A stretch of 64,000 bases of DNA from contig NC_083646.1 in assembly GCF_963576545.1 (NCBI RefSeq), positions 13,185,238-13,249,237 on the forward strand, given 5' to 3'. This document shows, piece by piece, positions 21,091-36,376 of the stretch. Source of the DNA: Limanda limanda. Lineage: Eukaryota; Chordata; Actinopteri; Pleuronectiformes; Pleuronectidae. The notes below the pieces were generated by a model. That model ran no database searches, was not told the DNA's origin, and saw nothing but the letters and a program-made list of their open reading frames with translations. A program made the position numbers and the translations under genes. The stretch's first letter is position 1; every line of letters starts with the position of its first letter.

Positions 21091-22899
21091 GCAACACCCT
21101 GCTGCTCCAGGAAGAGCAACCAGGGAGCCAGGATATCTGTGTGTGTTTGTGTGTTCAAAGTAACGCTTGTCACACAGAGATGAGCGTTGTGTCATCCAAA
21201 CCGGGTTTGGAAAGTAGGAGACACAGTTTGTCCCTGTCTAAGTAAAGAAGAAACGTTTGTTGAGTCTGTAGGGTCTGTACACAATCATAAATCATAAACT
21301 GACATTTTTAGATTTAGTTTGGGATGGGTTATTACCCAATAACCTAAAGCTTGCATATGAACTAACAAAAATTATGACTGTGAGGTTAAAATACAGACTT
21401 TTGAACGACCCAAATGTCACTTACCTCTCCCATGGAGCACAACAACAGAGAGGGAAGCGGTGAGGGGGGAGACACACCTTCATCAGGAGGGGTCTTGCAA
21501 AAAGTGGTCACAGGAGTACAGAAACCTTCTCAGACATTCCACATATTTTCTATGGAGGCCTAAACCTGTCAAATAATAACTGATTTTGTGTAATAATAAC
21601 ATTAGATATTATAATTGCATATTGGACTCTGTTACACATATTGCTGCTGTTTAATTGGCCTTGTTACACTAGCCTGACAAGTCGTTATAGTCATTCAGGA
21701 GAGCAAGGTCATCTCTGTGGAGGTTGGAGTTGGAGGGTTGAGATCGGAGGCTCCACACGTCCCTGCTGTTGTCCGCGCTTTATCTGTACCAGCAGTTTTT
21801 TGCCAGATCATATTTTTTCCCATCTAGTGTCCATCCAACTGGCTGTGCTACATAGAAAAAGATTTGTACCAGGTCTGATGTGGTTTTAAACATCGCCCCA
21901 GACATCATGTTCATTATTAAGGAGGGTTGGGGGTACGCTGGGAAGTGGATTTACAATCCTACACCAACGTGCCAGATTTGTGCTTTCTCCTGTTAATGCT
22001 AATGCAACCAGATGTTTTTGCTGCAAATGAGAGCAGCAGTAAAGCATCTTGGCCAGGTAACTTTGACAGAATCCAATAATGTGTGTCGTCTGAACATTAA
22101 ACATCCGAGGCAAATTGATTAATGGAAACTTAGGTGATTATTTAATCTCATCAATAAGTTACGTATTCTTTCATCGGAGCAGAGTGCAACCTCCTACTTT
22201 CAATTTTATTTACCGTTATCATGTATTGTTTCTTATCTGATTGCACCCGATCAACGCTGCTGGACATTTTCTCATAACTTAACAAGACTTTTTATTGATA
22301 AACCCAGTGTGATTTAAATGACGTCTGCTGAGTGAAATCTATGGTCTCGTTTATCTTTAAGCTATAAGATGGTTTGAACCAGAAAACACGTAGAGTAGGA
22401 AGAGTCGTAATACTTCTCTTTCCTGCGCCATAAAGCTATTTTTATAGAGGCTATCTATAATATTCCACTATCAGAGATTATACAAGTTTTATTGTGATCT
22501 CCCACAAGAGATGAGTTTTATGCAGCTTTAGTAAATCATTCCTTCTCTCTGTGAAACCAGCTCCAACGACTGTTTTGCCTGTGTGAGGGTGAGAGTTGTG
22601 CAGTGTTAACATTTATGAGGTGTAAGCTCATATATTTGAATAGTTTATGGAAGCAGTAAAGTGAGAAATACATAATTTGCTAACATGTACCATGTAAAAC
22701 TGCTCTTAAAGATGGGCTGTGAATACAAATGCAGATTTCGTATTGTTTGAGCATATTCTACCGTTCATGAGCAGGAAAGCTCTTTCTCCTCCATGTTCTC
22801 TCCATCACAGTACAGAATATAGACTGTATTTATCATACAACTGCATATTGTTCCTCATTTGATTATTTGTGTACTACTGCTACACAACAGATTCTTCTA

Positions 22900-23110
22900 A
22901 ATCTGTCTTTGCAATATTCATACTACATATTTATTATATATTTTGTTTATATACACTTTATATTTATTTATTTATTGAGTGTGTTCTCTATTAATAACTT
23001 CCTTCTTATTTTTATTTTAACCAATCAAGTAACTGGTCTATCAATGGAAATCAGAGGGCAATAAGAATTTTATCGTACAGAGACAATAAAGGTTTGAATC
23101 TTGAATCTCA
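22900..23110 (+). mobile_element. LINE-like 3' tail
   Basis: The segment ends AAGAATTTTATCGTACAGAG then ACAATAAAGGTTTGAATCTT, the form of a fish L2-like LINE 3' terminus with a short-repeat tail. Only the 3' end is visible, with no RT coding sequence. Confidence 0.5.
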
Positions 23111-25607
23111 AATGAAATATTATACTGTGTAAAAATACAAAATAAAATGTGGTTGTAATGTTTTTTATACATTGAAGCCCTGGAATAACACCCAAATTTG
23201 TATTCTTTTTTCTATTTTTAGAAGATAGGTTGATAGTTTATCATAAAAAGCAAATGGGCTGATGAATGTAATTAATTTTTTGGGACAAATTATCAGTAAC
23301 CTCTTAGTATATTAGAGTAATTAAAATGTTTTACTATATTTATTTATTTGAATGTTTGTGTTTTCTTGCCCTCCAGCTTCTGCTGGTAAATGTTATTGAA
23401 AAATGTTTGAGAGGAATGGTTTATTCCTGTTTGGAAGAATAATCTCACAAATAGATAAATAAATGCTTATATGTATAAAAGTATTTATATTCTATGTAAA
23501 CAGTCTTACATCTTCATCACCCAGTTCAATACATTTAAACCAGTATAAAAAAAGACTATAACACCATCCATTTCTTGTGTTTACATTTCATGTACATTTC
23601 TGTTTTCAGGGCAATGAGTCCATGACCTGGTTACCGTTACAGCAGAGTTCAGATTGATGTATTAACGCCGTGTTCCTCTCATCATCAGCTCCATTTAGCC
23701 CATGATTAACTCCCAATCACAAGTAGTGATTAAAAGTGCGAGTAAAAATATTCCATACATATTTAATATTCCACTAACAAGGGAACCAGCTCCCAAACTG
23801 CCAACAAAATAGATATACACCCATAACACACACACACACACACACACACTCCCACATACATCTCCGCTCTCCTCGCCTGAAAACACACACCTAAACATTC
23901 CAAGGCTATCTCCCCCCACACCCCTGTGCTGGCTACGTGGAATTAGAAAACCAACCCTGCGGTCTCATTAATTAATTAAACACCATGTGCCAGTGGCACC
24001 TGGGTACCGGTTATCACTGCCACTCAGACACACCGTGATCTCAATAACCACCACACCACAGGGCACGGAGAGGGAGAGAGAGGGTGGAGGGTGGAGGGGC
24101 TGGAAGGAGACACAACTTTGAGGTAAAGAGAGAAGAGACTTCACACATCATCCGTCTGGGCAGTTAGTAAAGTGGGACACATTCACATGGAGCTAATACT
24201 GATGAGTGTTTACTGCTGTGTTTTTGTGTTTGTGCGTCTCTGCCCCCCCTTCACAATTTCCTCGGGGCCTTTTTATCATTTGGCTGAGCAGGGACCCTAA
24301 ATCACTGCAGGAAAGCCCCCCTCATCATCGACTCTTAATGTGTCTGCATGTGGAACACACACACAAACACACACACACACACAGATCTGCTTTTATTCTT
24401 GCTCTGTTAGCATTTTATATTCTTAAAATTTTCTATAAATAAGAAGCGTGGTTAATATCGGAGTTTCCATTCTTTAATCTTACTTTACAGCGTAACACTG
24501 TAATGTGTACCATGGATAGGACTTTCATTTTCTTGTCTAATTTGCGTTCAGTGTCATATTTTTAAAATTTATCCGACAGTGTTTCACAAAGGTTTCAAAT
24601 AAAAAAATAAAAGCTCAGTTATAACTGCCAACCACAAATACCCGTGTAATTCATAATACGAATTAGAAAATTAAACTAACTGGGTTCTTAATTTTAAAAC
24701 AAAGGCATTTTCCTGGGAAGGAAACAATTAATTTGGCTCAGTTCTACTTCATGAACTGCAATAACTCACTTACATATTGTCTTCAAACATGTTTTATGCA
24801 AAAACCTATCAAACAGTTTTATTCTATGTCTTAAGTTGTGTTCAGAGGTTTGTTCCTTACTTTTTTACGGGCAGATTAAGCTGTTTCATAAAAACTACTT
24901 TAAAGTAGCTGTCAAGTATTTTACTCTCAATCTTGTGTCGGGATAAATAGATCAGTAATTAATCGATGTCCATTATTGAGTTTGCCGATCGGTAACAGAT
25001 CAAACAACCAACAACAGAGCAAATGTCACAGCTGTAAATAAACAGAACTGAGATTTTCTAGCCTGAACAGATACTGAATATTAAAAATTCAAAAAAATAT
25101 CAATAACACATAGATATATAAATTGACAAATCTCTGTGATGTTCCAAACACTAGACCTGACTATCTATTTGAAATCAAACCAAGGCCATCTGCTCTAATT
25201 GGACCTATTGGGAGAAATAATTTGAAGCTCTGAAAAACAAGTGGCGTTACTGTCGGTTCCTTTGCATTTCAGCTTTTGGAATTGACTCTGAAGAAATGTC
25301 TGAATCAATATGAGATGTGGGAATTGAAAAGTCTGAGCAGGTGAGCTACAGTTTTTAAACAAACTGAGCCAAATGGCAGATAAAAACACATTTCAGAAAA
25401 CTTGATTTGTCTGAGTGTCAGTTTGAGATAAATAGGTTAAGTATTAATCAGAAACATTCACAGTCAAGGCCATCAGTGACTAATAAAGGCATTTTAATCA
25501 TTACACAACCTGGCCACAGTGTCCTCACAATCTGAAAATGCACTTGAGTCAGTTTGGTCTTTTGACTTCGGCAGACAGAAACAATAGATGCGCTGGGAAA
25601 CTGGAAC

Positions 25608-26963
25608 ATGTTTTCCAAAAAGACATGGCGACAGGTGAGTGTTAATTAATACATCTAGTCTAATTTATATTATTAGTCCAGTGGTACCTCCCTACATTCC
25701 TGAAATGTGTTTATTTATGTGTAATTATGTTATTACAAACATGATATTATATATGCAAGAATATACCTTTATTACATACTGAGTCTATCTATTATAAGAC
25801 CTATATTAATTATGCAGCTTTGCATTGTTTGCTGAATATTGTCCCCGTCAGAGAGTTCTTCAAAAGACACTAAAATAAAGAGATTTATTTCATTTTCCTG
25901 ATTGTCATCATTAGTAGCATTTTATTCTCATTTGAATCCAACACGTAAAAAATAAATAAAAAGTGCCTAAAAAACAGTGAACTGCTCTGACGTCAGCCTG
26001 TTTCTCTTCAGGTGGATCAGAGTGTGTCCACGGCCGATTTCGGGGACTTGATTGAGTTTGTGAACCCACTGCTGGGTTTGTCTCTTTGGGGGGTTTACGT
26101 TGGTGAAGGCTGGGTTATCCATTTTGGAGTGGGAGGTAAGAAATTCAAATGTGACATTGTTTTTAAACTGTTATTTCTTCAGTAGATATTTTCTATGCCA
26201 TTCACTCCAATTAAATTAACTTTTTTTTTAAATGGTATTCTGCCAACTTAAAAACACCAGGTTTATAAACCGACGGTCCTCCTTTTCATTTTTCCCTTCA
26301 AGACGAGAACATGACACAAAAAGCCTGCCGCAGCTTCCTTCAGCAGATGGTTTCAAAGTCGAGCGCTGACCGTGTTCTGAAGAAGACCAGAGTCTGCACG
26401 CAGCGCGTTGCAGATATCAAACTGCCTCCAGGAACTCGAATCAGCGTCAACAACAACAAACACAACCTGGTTCCGTCAACACAGGAGATGATGAGGCATC
26501 GCTCTGACACTTTTCTGCTGCAGGAGTTCAAATACGACCTGATGAACTTCAACAGTGAGCATTTCGCCACATTCCTCCGGTACGGCCACGCTGTGTGCAA
26601 CCAGGTGAGTTCAGTGACGTGGAAATATTACTTTTGCAACCAGTCAAACTGGAATTCTTTGAAGAGCTGCAATGATTAAAAGACTTAAAAAAAAACTAAA
26701 TCAAATGTTATAACGGTGTAACTCTTTGGTTAACTGATTAATCATCACTGTATTTTTTCAATTAAAAATAAACGGACATTTGACAGTTCCAGTTTTTCAA
26801 ATCTGAGAATTTTCTGTATTTCATGAAAATAATCATTGGGTGCATCCTAATTTAATTATTTTTACTTTTTTAGATTCCCTTTAAGACCAAGAATGAGGCG
26901 CATGTGGACACAACTCAAACTCTGCAAATGATAATGCAGCAAAGGATGGAGACAAAAACTTGA
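25608..26963 (+). CDS. LRAT/PLAAT-like (NlpC/P60 fold) protein with substituted catalytic residues
   Basis: Exons 25608-25634, 26012-26135, 26303-26604 and 26874-26963 have consensus splice sites and continuous phase, giving 180 residues. An AATAAA at 27003-27008 follows. The start ATG 25608 was chosen because it is the one that reads into exon 2 in phase. The LRAT domain begins with DLIEFVNPLLG (about residue 21). In PLAAT acyltransferases the triad is His, His and Cys. Here the first His position is Leu34 (LSLWGVYVG instead of the usual HW pair), the second is kept as His46 (VIHF), and the Cys of the NCEHF motif is Ser135 (NFNSEHFATFLRYG). Spacing His/Leu to His is 12, as in the family. There is no C-terminal membrane helix, unlike most PLAATs. 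It probably lacks phospholipase/acyltransferase activity. Family membership is confident; the exact orthologue and role are unknown. Confidence 0.85.
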
Positions 26964-27002
26964 GATATGTGCATCTGCCGCATCAACTTTGTTCATGAGC
27001 CA

Positions 27003-27008
27003 AATAAA
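27003..27008 (+). terminator. Poly(A) signal of the LRAT-like gene
   Basis: Canonical AATAAA 40 bases after the stop codon at 26961-26963. The gene is convergent with ALG2. Confidence 0.8.
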
Positions 27009-27204
27009 ATTTTTTAAATCCTTCACTGCTACTTTGAGAATGTTTCATTGAACAGCCAGAGGAACAAATGAATCTGTGCGCTGCATTAACAATGTTTCTG
27101 TCTCTATGCTCGACCGCAAAATCCTTAGCAAACTCTATTGAAGGCCAAAAAAACTTACCAACAAAGCAAAGCCCATAAAAGTCACAAAACTATTTGTCCT
27201 CTTG

Positions 27205-27953
27205 TTTATTAAGACTTCAGGAATGTCAATAAGAGCATTTCTATACAGTAGGAGGGCTGAGGAGGCCAGCGCGCAGACACAATGACCTTCTGCTATTCTC
27301 CTTGTTGATAATGACCCAGACACAGGCACACCGCCCATCAGCCAGACCTCTAATAAAGCCAGACACACTCTGTCATTTTCTAATAACATCCACACTGCAG
27401 CAGGAGTCATGGACAGGCCAGCATCTAGTGAATGCAAGAGGGGAACTAGGCTCTGGGTGGACAGGAAGTAGCGGAAAGCATCCTGTTTATCGATCTGGGA
27501 CTGTGTGCTGCCTGATGGCACATTGCTGTAACTGCATTCCTCTTCTTCATCAGCATCCCCCAAACACACAAAGACAAAGGCTACTGTAGAAAGGCAAGAA
27601 ACAACATACACAGTGCAAAAACATTTCAGTCTAACAATCAATCCTCTTGGTACACTCATTTGCTAGGCTCTTGGTTGCCACGCGGCTACACATACACAGT
27701 TATACTCACACACACACACACGTAAACACACTTTCAGGGGTGGTATTTTTCCAGAGATACGGTTGGTAAACCTTGTTACTCTTTTCTTAATTAGTATAGA
27801 GATTCCATCCTTCTTTCCCTCGCAGCAACCCCTCCAAGGGAATGCTGATTAATTGTCCTCTAATACCCCCTCACCTCCCTGCACATATACACATACATTC
27901 TCTGTTAGAAAACATCCGTTTCAACTCAGACGACTCCTGTGGTCCGAGGTGCA
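27205..27953 (-). other. Putative ALG2 3' untranslated region
   Basis: The first minus-strand AATAAA after the ALG2 stop is at 27205-27210, suggesting a 3'UTR of about 740 bases ending near 27190. That is close to the convergent gene's 3' end at about 27025. A 174-codon open frame (27659-27135, same strand) lies in this interval. It has no recognisable domain. Confidence 0.45.
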
Positions 27954-30900
27954 CTATAGCGCTGGTTCTCTCCTGCGTCTCCTCCGACCTTCACCTCCCT
28001 GGCTCAGCCTGAGAATGTACCCATACAGCTGGTCAGAGAAGGCCTGCAGAGAGAACTTATCTTGCACCCTCCTCCTCCCAGCTTGTCCCATGGCCCTGCG
28101 GAGCTGCGGCTCCCTGACGAGCTTCTCCATGGCCTGAGAGAAGGCTTCGGCGGTGGGCTCGCACAAGAAGCCCGTCTCCCCGTCTGCCACACTCTCCAGG
28201 GGACCCCCAGAGTTCACGGCGATAACAGGGCAGCAGCAGTACATGGCCTCCACGGGCACGATCCCAAAATGCTCTCTGCTCGGCGTGTAGAGCACGGCGG
28301 CGCTGCCCCGGAGCAGTGCCACCTTCAGGGAATCAGAGGGGGAACGCAGGAAAGTGACACAGTCCTTTAAGTGGAGCTGCTCTGCCAGCTCTTTCAGCTC
28401 AGTGTAATGTTGAACATTCTCAGTAACTCGCTCATCGTAGCCGCCCGCGACCACCAGGTGAACGGTTGCTCTCTGGCTTGGAGCGAGGCTGCTCCACAGG
28501 AAGGCCAGAGCCTCCAGAGCCAGGCCTAGATTCTTCTTTCTCTCGTATCTGTTCAGAGAGAGGAACAGGCAGGTGGTGGCCGCGGGGAACAGCCCCTCCA
28601 GGCCCTGTACTTCATCGGAGGGCAGGTCAAAGGTACGTGTGTTGAGGGAAGGATAGAGGATGTCTGGCTGGACGTTGCTCAGACTACGAAAGGTCTCTCT
28701 GAAGATGCCTGCAGTGAACTTGCTGTTTACCAGAATCTAAGAGAAAATACAGAGAGATTAGTTCATAAGGATTGCACATATATCACAGGTCTCCCTATAA
28801 GTTGGATAGCAGCCTGAGGTCTGTGATTGGCTGTAAGTCTAGACTCAAATTGAAATGTCATTTAATTTCTATCAGGGCCATGATTTTTTAAACAGCCTGC
28901 CTGTGGAGATCAAGCTGTATCAAACTTTAAATAATCACCTTGATGTATTCAATAGTACATCTTGTAATTTTATACAAGAGTGCAGGGAAGTCAGGGAAGT
29001 AATTCTGAGAAGATCAAATATTGTCTTTTTTAAAATAATTTGTGTGTATTTCTGGCCAATTAATCAAAAGTGTGTATGAACTGCAGCAACCAGAGTTAAT
29101 AAAGTTAGACAAAAATCAAAGACATAATTTTGAAACAATCAAACAGTCAAACCAAAGTCGATTTTTTTTCCCAGAAGGCAATTTGCTTTTGAAATATTTT
29201 GTATATTGATTATATATTGATGGTTATCTTCACTGTATTGCCTGATCCATGACATGTCCAGAAATATATATAAAAATATATACAGTTCATTAAATACACA
29301 TCCTGCTACAGTCAAAAATCAGAGATCAAATTTCAAACAAATTTGAAAAAACAGTCTTATTCTTATATTTTTAACCTGTTCTAATGTTTTGATATATTGT
29401 ATTTGTTTGCTTTTGCTTAACTGCTTGATAAACATTCCTTATCACCTTTTTAAAAGAGGATTTTCATGCATCTGAATGATATTTAAAACAGTCTTGTCCT
29501 GTAACCACACCCTCACATTGTCTTGTATGAGCCTGCCTCCCAACCTCAGCCATTACGTACCATGTCAGCCATTCCCGTGGTGCGTTCCTCCAGCCAGTCG
29601 ATGGGAGCCCGGTAAAGCTTCTTTAGAAATGACCTCCTCGGGGTCAGCAGCAGGTCGGGGAAGTGACAGTAAAACAAAACCTTCTTCCTGTGACGGGAAA
29701 GTCTCAACACTGGGATGCACACCGACACCTGAGGTGGAATGAAAGTTGATAATATCAAAAATAGTGTTTTCCCAGAAATTAATTTTGTTTTGTCTCCATA
29801 TTTAGAAAACAACATTATTGTTGTATTCAGTAATTTTTTGAATACAACTATAATGTAATTTACTACATATGGAGACAGAAGAGAAATACAAATGTAAAAT
29901 GATTGCTTAACATTTTTTATCTAGTATATTGTCAATGACAAAATACACAATGTAAACGCTAAACAACACAAGAGAGAATTTTTTTTTTTTTTTATGAACA
30001 GACTTAACATAACTCACCAAAGAACAGACAAAAACAGACAAAAAACAATAAACACAAAAACCAACACAACACTTAAAATCCCTATTCGCGTGACATGTTT
30101 TGGCTAATTTGACCTTCTTAGAGAGTGATGGCTATCCAGCCGATCTGTATACAATAGGTTGTCTTTGTATTTACTGTATGTTTAAGAGGGTGGTGCCTTT
30201 AGGTATTTGATGTAAAATGCTTAACATATATATCTCCAGTATATTGTCAATAACAAAATACACAATGTAAAAGCTAAACAATACAAGAGAGAATTTTTTT
30301 TTTTTTTATGAACAGACTTAACATAACTCCCCAAAGAACAGACAAAAACAGACAAAAACAATAAACACAAAAACCAACACAACACTTAAAATCCCTATTT
30401 GCGTGACGTGTTTTGGCTAATTTTACCTTCTTAGAGAGTGATGGCTATCTAGCCGATCTGTATACAATAGGTTGTCTTTGTATTTACTGTGTGTTTAAGA
30501 GGGTGGTGCCTTTAGGTGTTTTATGTTAAATCCAAAACAGTTAAAAAAAACAAGCAAGGGAGTGTCCACTTCAGGACAGGGTGTAGTAAGAAGGCGAGAC
30601 ACTAAGAGACAGACCCGGGTGCAACACAAAGGAAGCTCCTGTCTGAGCAGCAGAGTCAGTTGGGAGAGAAGTGTCAGAAGAACTCAATAAGTGAAAATCA
30701 AACACATAGATAGATGCTGTTTGTCTAAACTCACCTGATCACAGAAGATGACATCATACTCCACCCCACTGAGGAAGACCAGGTAGAAGGCTACATAGAT
30801 CATCCTCAGGTAGGCACATAGGGCATGGAGGTAACCAAACACACTGGTGGGAAGCCAGTCACCCACACACACCTGTTAGAGGAGGAGCAGAAACAAGGAA

Positions 30901-31158
30901 ATCATAGGCAACCGTTTCTGTGTTTTATATTTGCCATTGTTGTGAATCTTTGAGGGAGACGATTAGGCAGCAGGCGTGTTTACGCACCACAGGCAGGTCC
31001 CGGTCCAGGGTTTCAGAGAAGCAGTGTGTTGGATCATAATGGGCCGTCCAGATCTGAACTCTACATCCTTTAGTCTTCAGGGCGACAGCTGCATCCACCA
31101 CCAGTCGCTCTGCTCCCCCGATACCCAGGTCGGGATGGAGGAACACAACCCGCACCAT
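27954..31158 (-). CDS. alg2: ALG2, alpha-1,3/1,6-mannosyltransferase
   Basis: ALG2 adds the second and third mannoses to the dolichol-linked oligosaccharide on the cytosolic face of the ER, early in N-glycan assembly. Coding exons: 31158-30988, 30872-30735, 29728-29561 and 28736-27954, all phase 0, giving 419 residues (human 416). The ATG at 31158 lies one base after a good acceptor (TGCAG/G). A non-coding 5' exon near 32060 is therefore likely. GT4-family features: [15 protein letters not shown] at the N-terminus, [15 protein letters not shown] block in exon 4 ([12 protein letters not shown]), NRYERKKN at 221-228, GGYDER at 257-262, and the E-x7-E motif EHFGIVPVE with Glu314 and Glu322. Hydrophobic segments around 75-95 fit membrane association. 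The C-terminus ends in an unusual six-arginine cluster, absent from the human protein as I recall it. Confidence 0.97.
29906..30535. repeat. Two-copy tandem duplication of about 315 bp in an ALG2 intron
   Basis: Segments of about 29906-30220 and 30221-30535 are near-identical at a constant offset of 315. Both contain AGTATATTGTCAAT, an A/T-rich run, ATGAACAGACTTAACATAAC, GTGATGGCTATC and AGAGGGTGGTGCCTTTAGGT. They differ by scattered substitutions and small indels. The copies lie in the intron between the second and third coding exons. No coding capacity is seen. Confidence 0.95.
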
Positions 31159-31316
31159 CCTGCACAACGGATCAAATCAATACATTATCCAAAAAATACT
31201 ATGCTGGTTGAGGGACAAGGTTTGAAATTCATGTGGAGTGACAGATAAGCAGATATGAGAATCAGCAGGAGGCGCAGTGTGATTAATTAAATAAAAACGT
31301 ATAGCGCTGTTGGTAC

Positions 31317-31630
31317 TTAAAGGTTCACAGTGTGAAATTTAGGTGACAAACTGAATATTAAATAATCTCAGTGATGATTTCACTAGTGTGTTTTATTTAA
31401 ATTGTATAAATTGTTTTCTTTACTCTAGAGTGAGCCCTTTAAATTTAAATACTTTATATTTACATCAGGAGCGGGTCATGTTTTTAACGGTAGCCCAGAC
31501 TGGACACACATAACACCCTTGGTGTTTTATGACAGTTGAAGGCTACCACAGGTTCGCTCTCATGTTTGGAGAGGGGGGTCTTCCGCTGACACATGACACT
31601 TCACCACTAACTTCTACACATTGATGCACC
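31317..31630. mobile_element. TTAA-bounded nonautonomous DNA element (MITE) in ALG2 5' intron
   Basis: Begins TTAAAGGTTCACAGTGTG and ends near AACTTCTACACATTGATGC, imperfect inverted ends. The interior (TTTCACTAGTGTGTTTTAT, TATTTACATCAGGAGCGGG, GGCTACCACAGGTTC) matches, from memory, a very common teleost MITE. It is degenerate and non-coding. Confidence 0.6.
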
Positions 31631-32049
31631 AAGAGACATGTGAAGACAGACAACTTTCTGAGCTGCACTGATGGAAAACTTAGAGATGGAGAGATTTTGC
31701 GTATTTTCTGTAACTTTTACATTTGACAACACTTCACGTCAGGGCTGTTAATGAGATAGTAAACATCCATCTACTGTCTGCTAACCCCGTGACCAACATC
31801 TCCCATAGAACTGTGCCACGCACCACCCAGAGGAGAAGCTCTGGCACTGAACTACAGGTCAATACACACATGAGACTTTAGATTAGGTTTGATCATATGT
31901 AACACACGTATCTTTGCACATAGATAAGATCATGGATAGCAACTAGCCTGTAGCTAATGGAAGTATAACAGCTTTTAGATGAACAACTTGCTGGACAGTT
32001 GACTTGACTAATTATAAACGACCACAACAACATTACAATATAAACACAC

Positions 32050-32613
32050 GTTTACCTTCGCTTCTACCTTGTCCAAGCTTCGAAACTGTGCTGACGTTTA
32101 TCTACTGCTCGCAGCAGTCACTACTACCGGCTTGAAACTGTGTCGGTCAGGCGCCATGTTGGATCAAATCAGCCCTTGAGTTCAGGCTACCTGTGCTTCC
32201 CGTTAGAACCACAATGGCGTCCTTTTCCTCGACTTAACGGGGACACGTCTCCTTTAAAGTCAGAGCGGGTCACTCGTTTGCCTTTGAATTAAAGTCAAAG
32301 TAAATGTCTATATTTAATAAAAAATGATAAATATATTTCTTTAAAGTCAATTTAGTGGCCTTCTCATGAAGAAACGCCCTGAAGTCATTGTCTGTATCTT
32401 TATTTTTCGTGTTGGAAGCGGTCAGCCCGCTCAGGCTTCTGTTCGGTCAGCCCCGCTGGTCCCGTGTTTCGCAGTCGTGTCCTTTTCTGACGATCGTCAT
32501 CGCTGTGGACTCTCTTCTTAAGTTTTCACCCGTCAACTCTCAGACTGCGGCTCAACTGACCTGGACATCGGCTGGAAGAAGGACTCGGAACTCATCTTCA
32601 TCACTAAATCAAA
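32050..32613. promoter_or_regulatory. Shared ALG2-SEC61B bidirectional promoter region
   Basis: ALG2 (minus) and SEC61B (plus) are head-to-head, as in human. Two donor-like sites on the minus strand (after 32056 and after 32068) could end a non-coding first exon of ALG2. Two YY1-like sites lie 60 bases apart in opposite orientation: AACATGGCGC on the minus strand at 32151-32160 and ACAATGGCGT on the plus strand at 32211-32220. No TATA box is evident. SEC61B's initiator ATG follows at 32614. Confidence 0.65.
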
Positions 32614-35599
<2,986 letters not shown>

Positions 35600-36013
35600 A
35601 CTCCACCTGATGACCTCTGACCCTGCGATTGGCTTCTTAACACATTGGAACTGGACCAAACAAGAAATGAACAACAACTTTACGCCCATAGTTCCCCTCC
35701 TCATCATCTTTGCAACACACAGACACACAAAATGGATTAATATGCAACTGTTAGATCTGATGTTGGTAATCACCTTGTTTTTTTGTGTCCACCTGTGTTT
35801 TAAACATCTGATCACATAACTGGGGGTAAACATTCTAGCCCGCCTCAACATTCTGACGTCTGTGTGTTTGTGTCTGTGGCTTTCTGTCCAAGCAGCAGCA
35901 GATCTGCTGCATGAAGGTTCATGGCCGTGCTCAAAGACACTACTCTGTTCAGGCCCACAGCAAACATTTCTCTTGATAGCCTGACTTGAATTTTTGTTAA
36001 CCTGCATTTGTAC

Positions 36014-36019
36014 AATAAA
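36014..36019 (+). terminator. SEC61B poly(A) signal
   Basis: Canonical AATAAA, 415 bases after the SEC61B stop codon, in an A-rich context. It gives a 3'UTR of about 430 bases. Confidence 0.8.
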
Positions 36020-36199
36020 AAAAGGAAAACAAATCTGTGTGTCTAAATTTGACTTTTCTGTGAACCTTGATTTAACATTAAGTCGAGTGTTGTCTTTAGA
36101 GAAAAAACTTTTCTTGGAAAATTCTTGAAAAGTTCTTCAGTTGCAGGTGAGGCAGTGATCTTGCTTTAAACTTTCAGTGAACTATTGTGCTATTTCCAA

Positions 36200-36376
36200 A
36201 GGGCACTTCCACTTAGGATGAACCCTAAATTGCCCCTGAAGCCCCGGCTGACATTGTATAAATGGTGTGTGATAGAAAAAGCACTGGATATTGAAGCTCT
36301 GTGAATGGGTGAATTTGAATCGTACTAAAAACGTTAAGTCGGTAAGGAGAAGCATTTACCAGTCCATTTACCATTT
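36200..36376 (+). mobile_element. Teleost SINE-like fragment
   Basis: Contains GTATAAATGGTGTGTGATAG, then AATGGGTGAAT and a tail AGTCCATTTACCATTT. I recognise these as the 3' part of a common fish short interspersed element. It is internally deleted. Confidence 0.6.

Larger units (their letters stand above)
14111..25600. other. Gene-free intergenic block between FRRS1L and the LRAT-like gene
   Basis: About 11.5 kb without a supportable coding exon. It is AT-rich at 14.1-15.8 and 21.3-25.6 kb. It is more GC-balanced and microsatellite-rich at 15.8-21.2 kb. Stretches such as 16100-16260, 18330-18560, 20210-20290 and 23940-24060 read as unique, non-repetitive DNA with homeobox-like TAAT and CATTA motifs. 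They could be conserved non-coding elements, which is inference only. Short open frames in this block are CA/CT-derived or lack splice context. Confidence 0.6.

Noticed and set aside
25588..25634. Alternative start ATGs for the LRAT-like gene (25588, 25625)
   Set aside because: Neither joins exon 2 in the frame that encodes the LRAT domain; ATG 25608 does.
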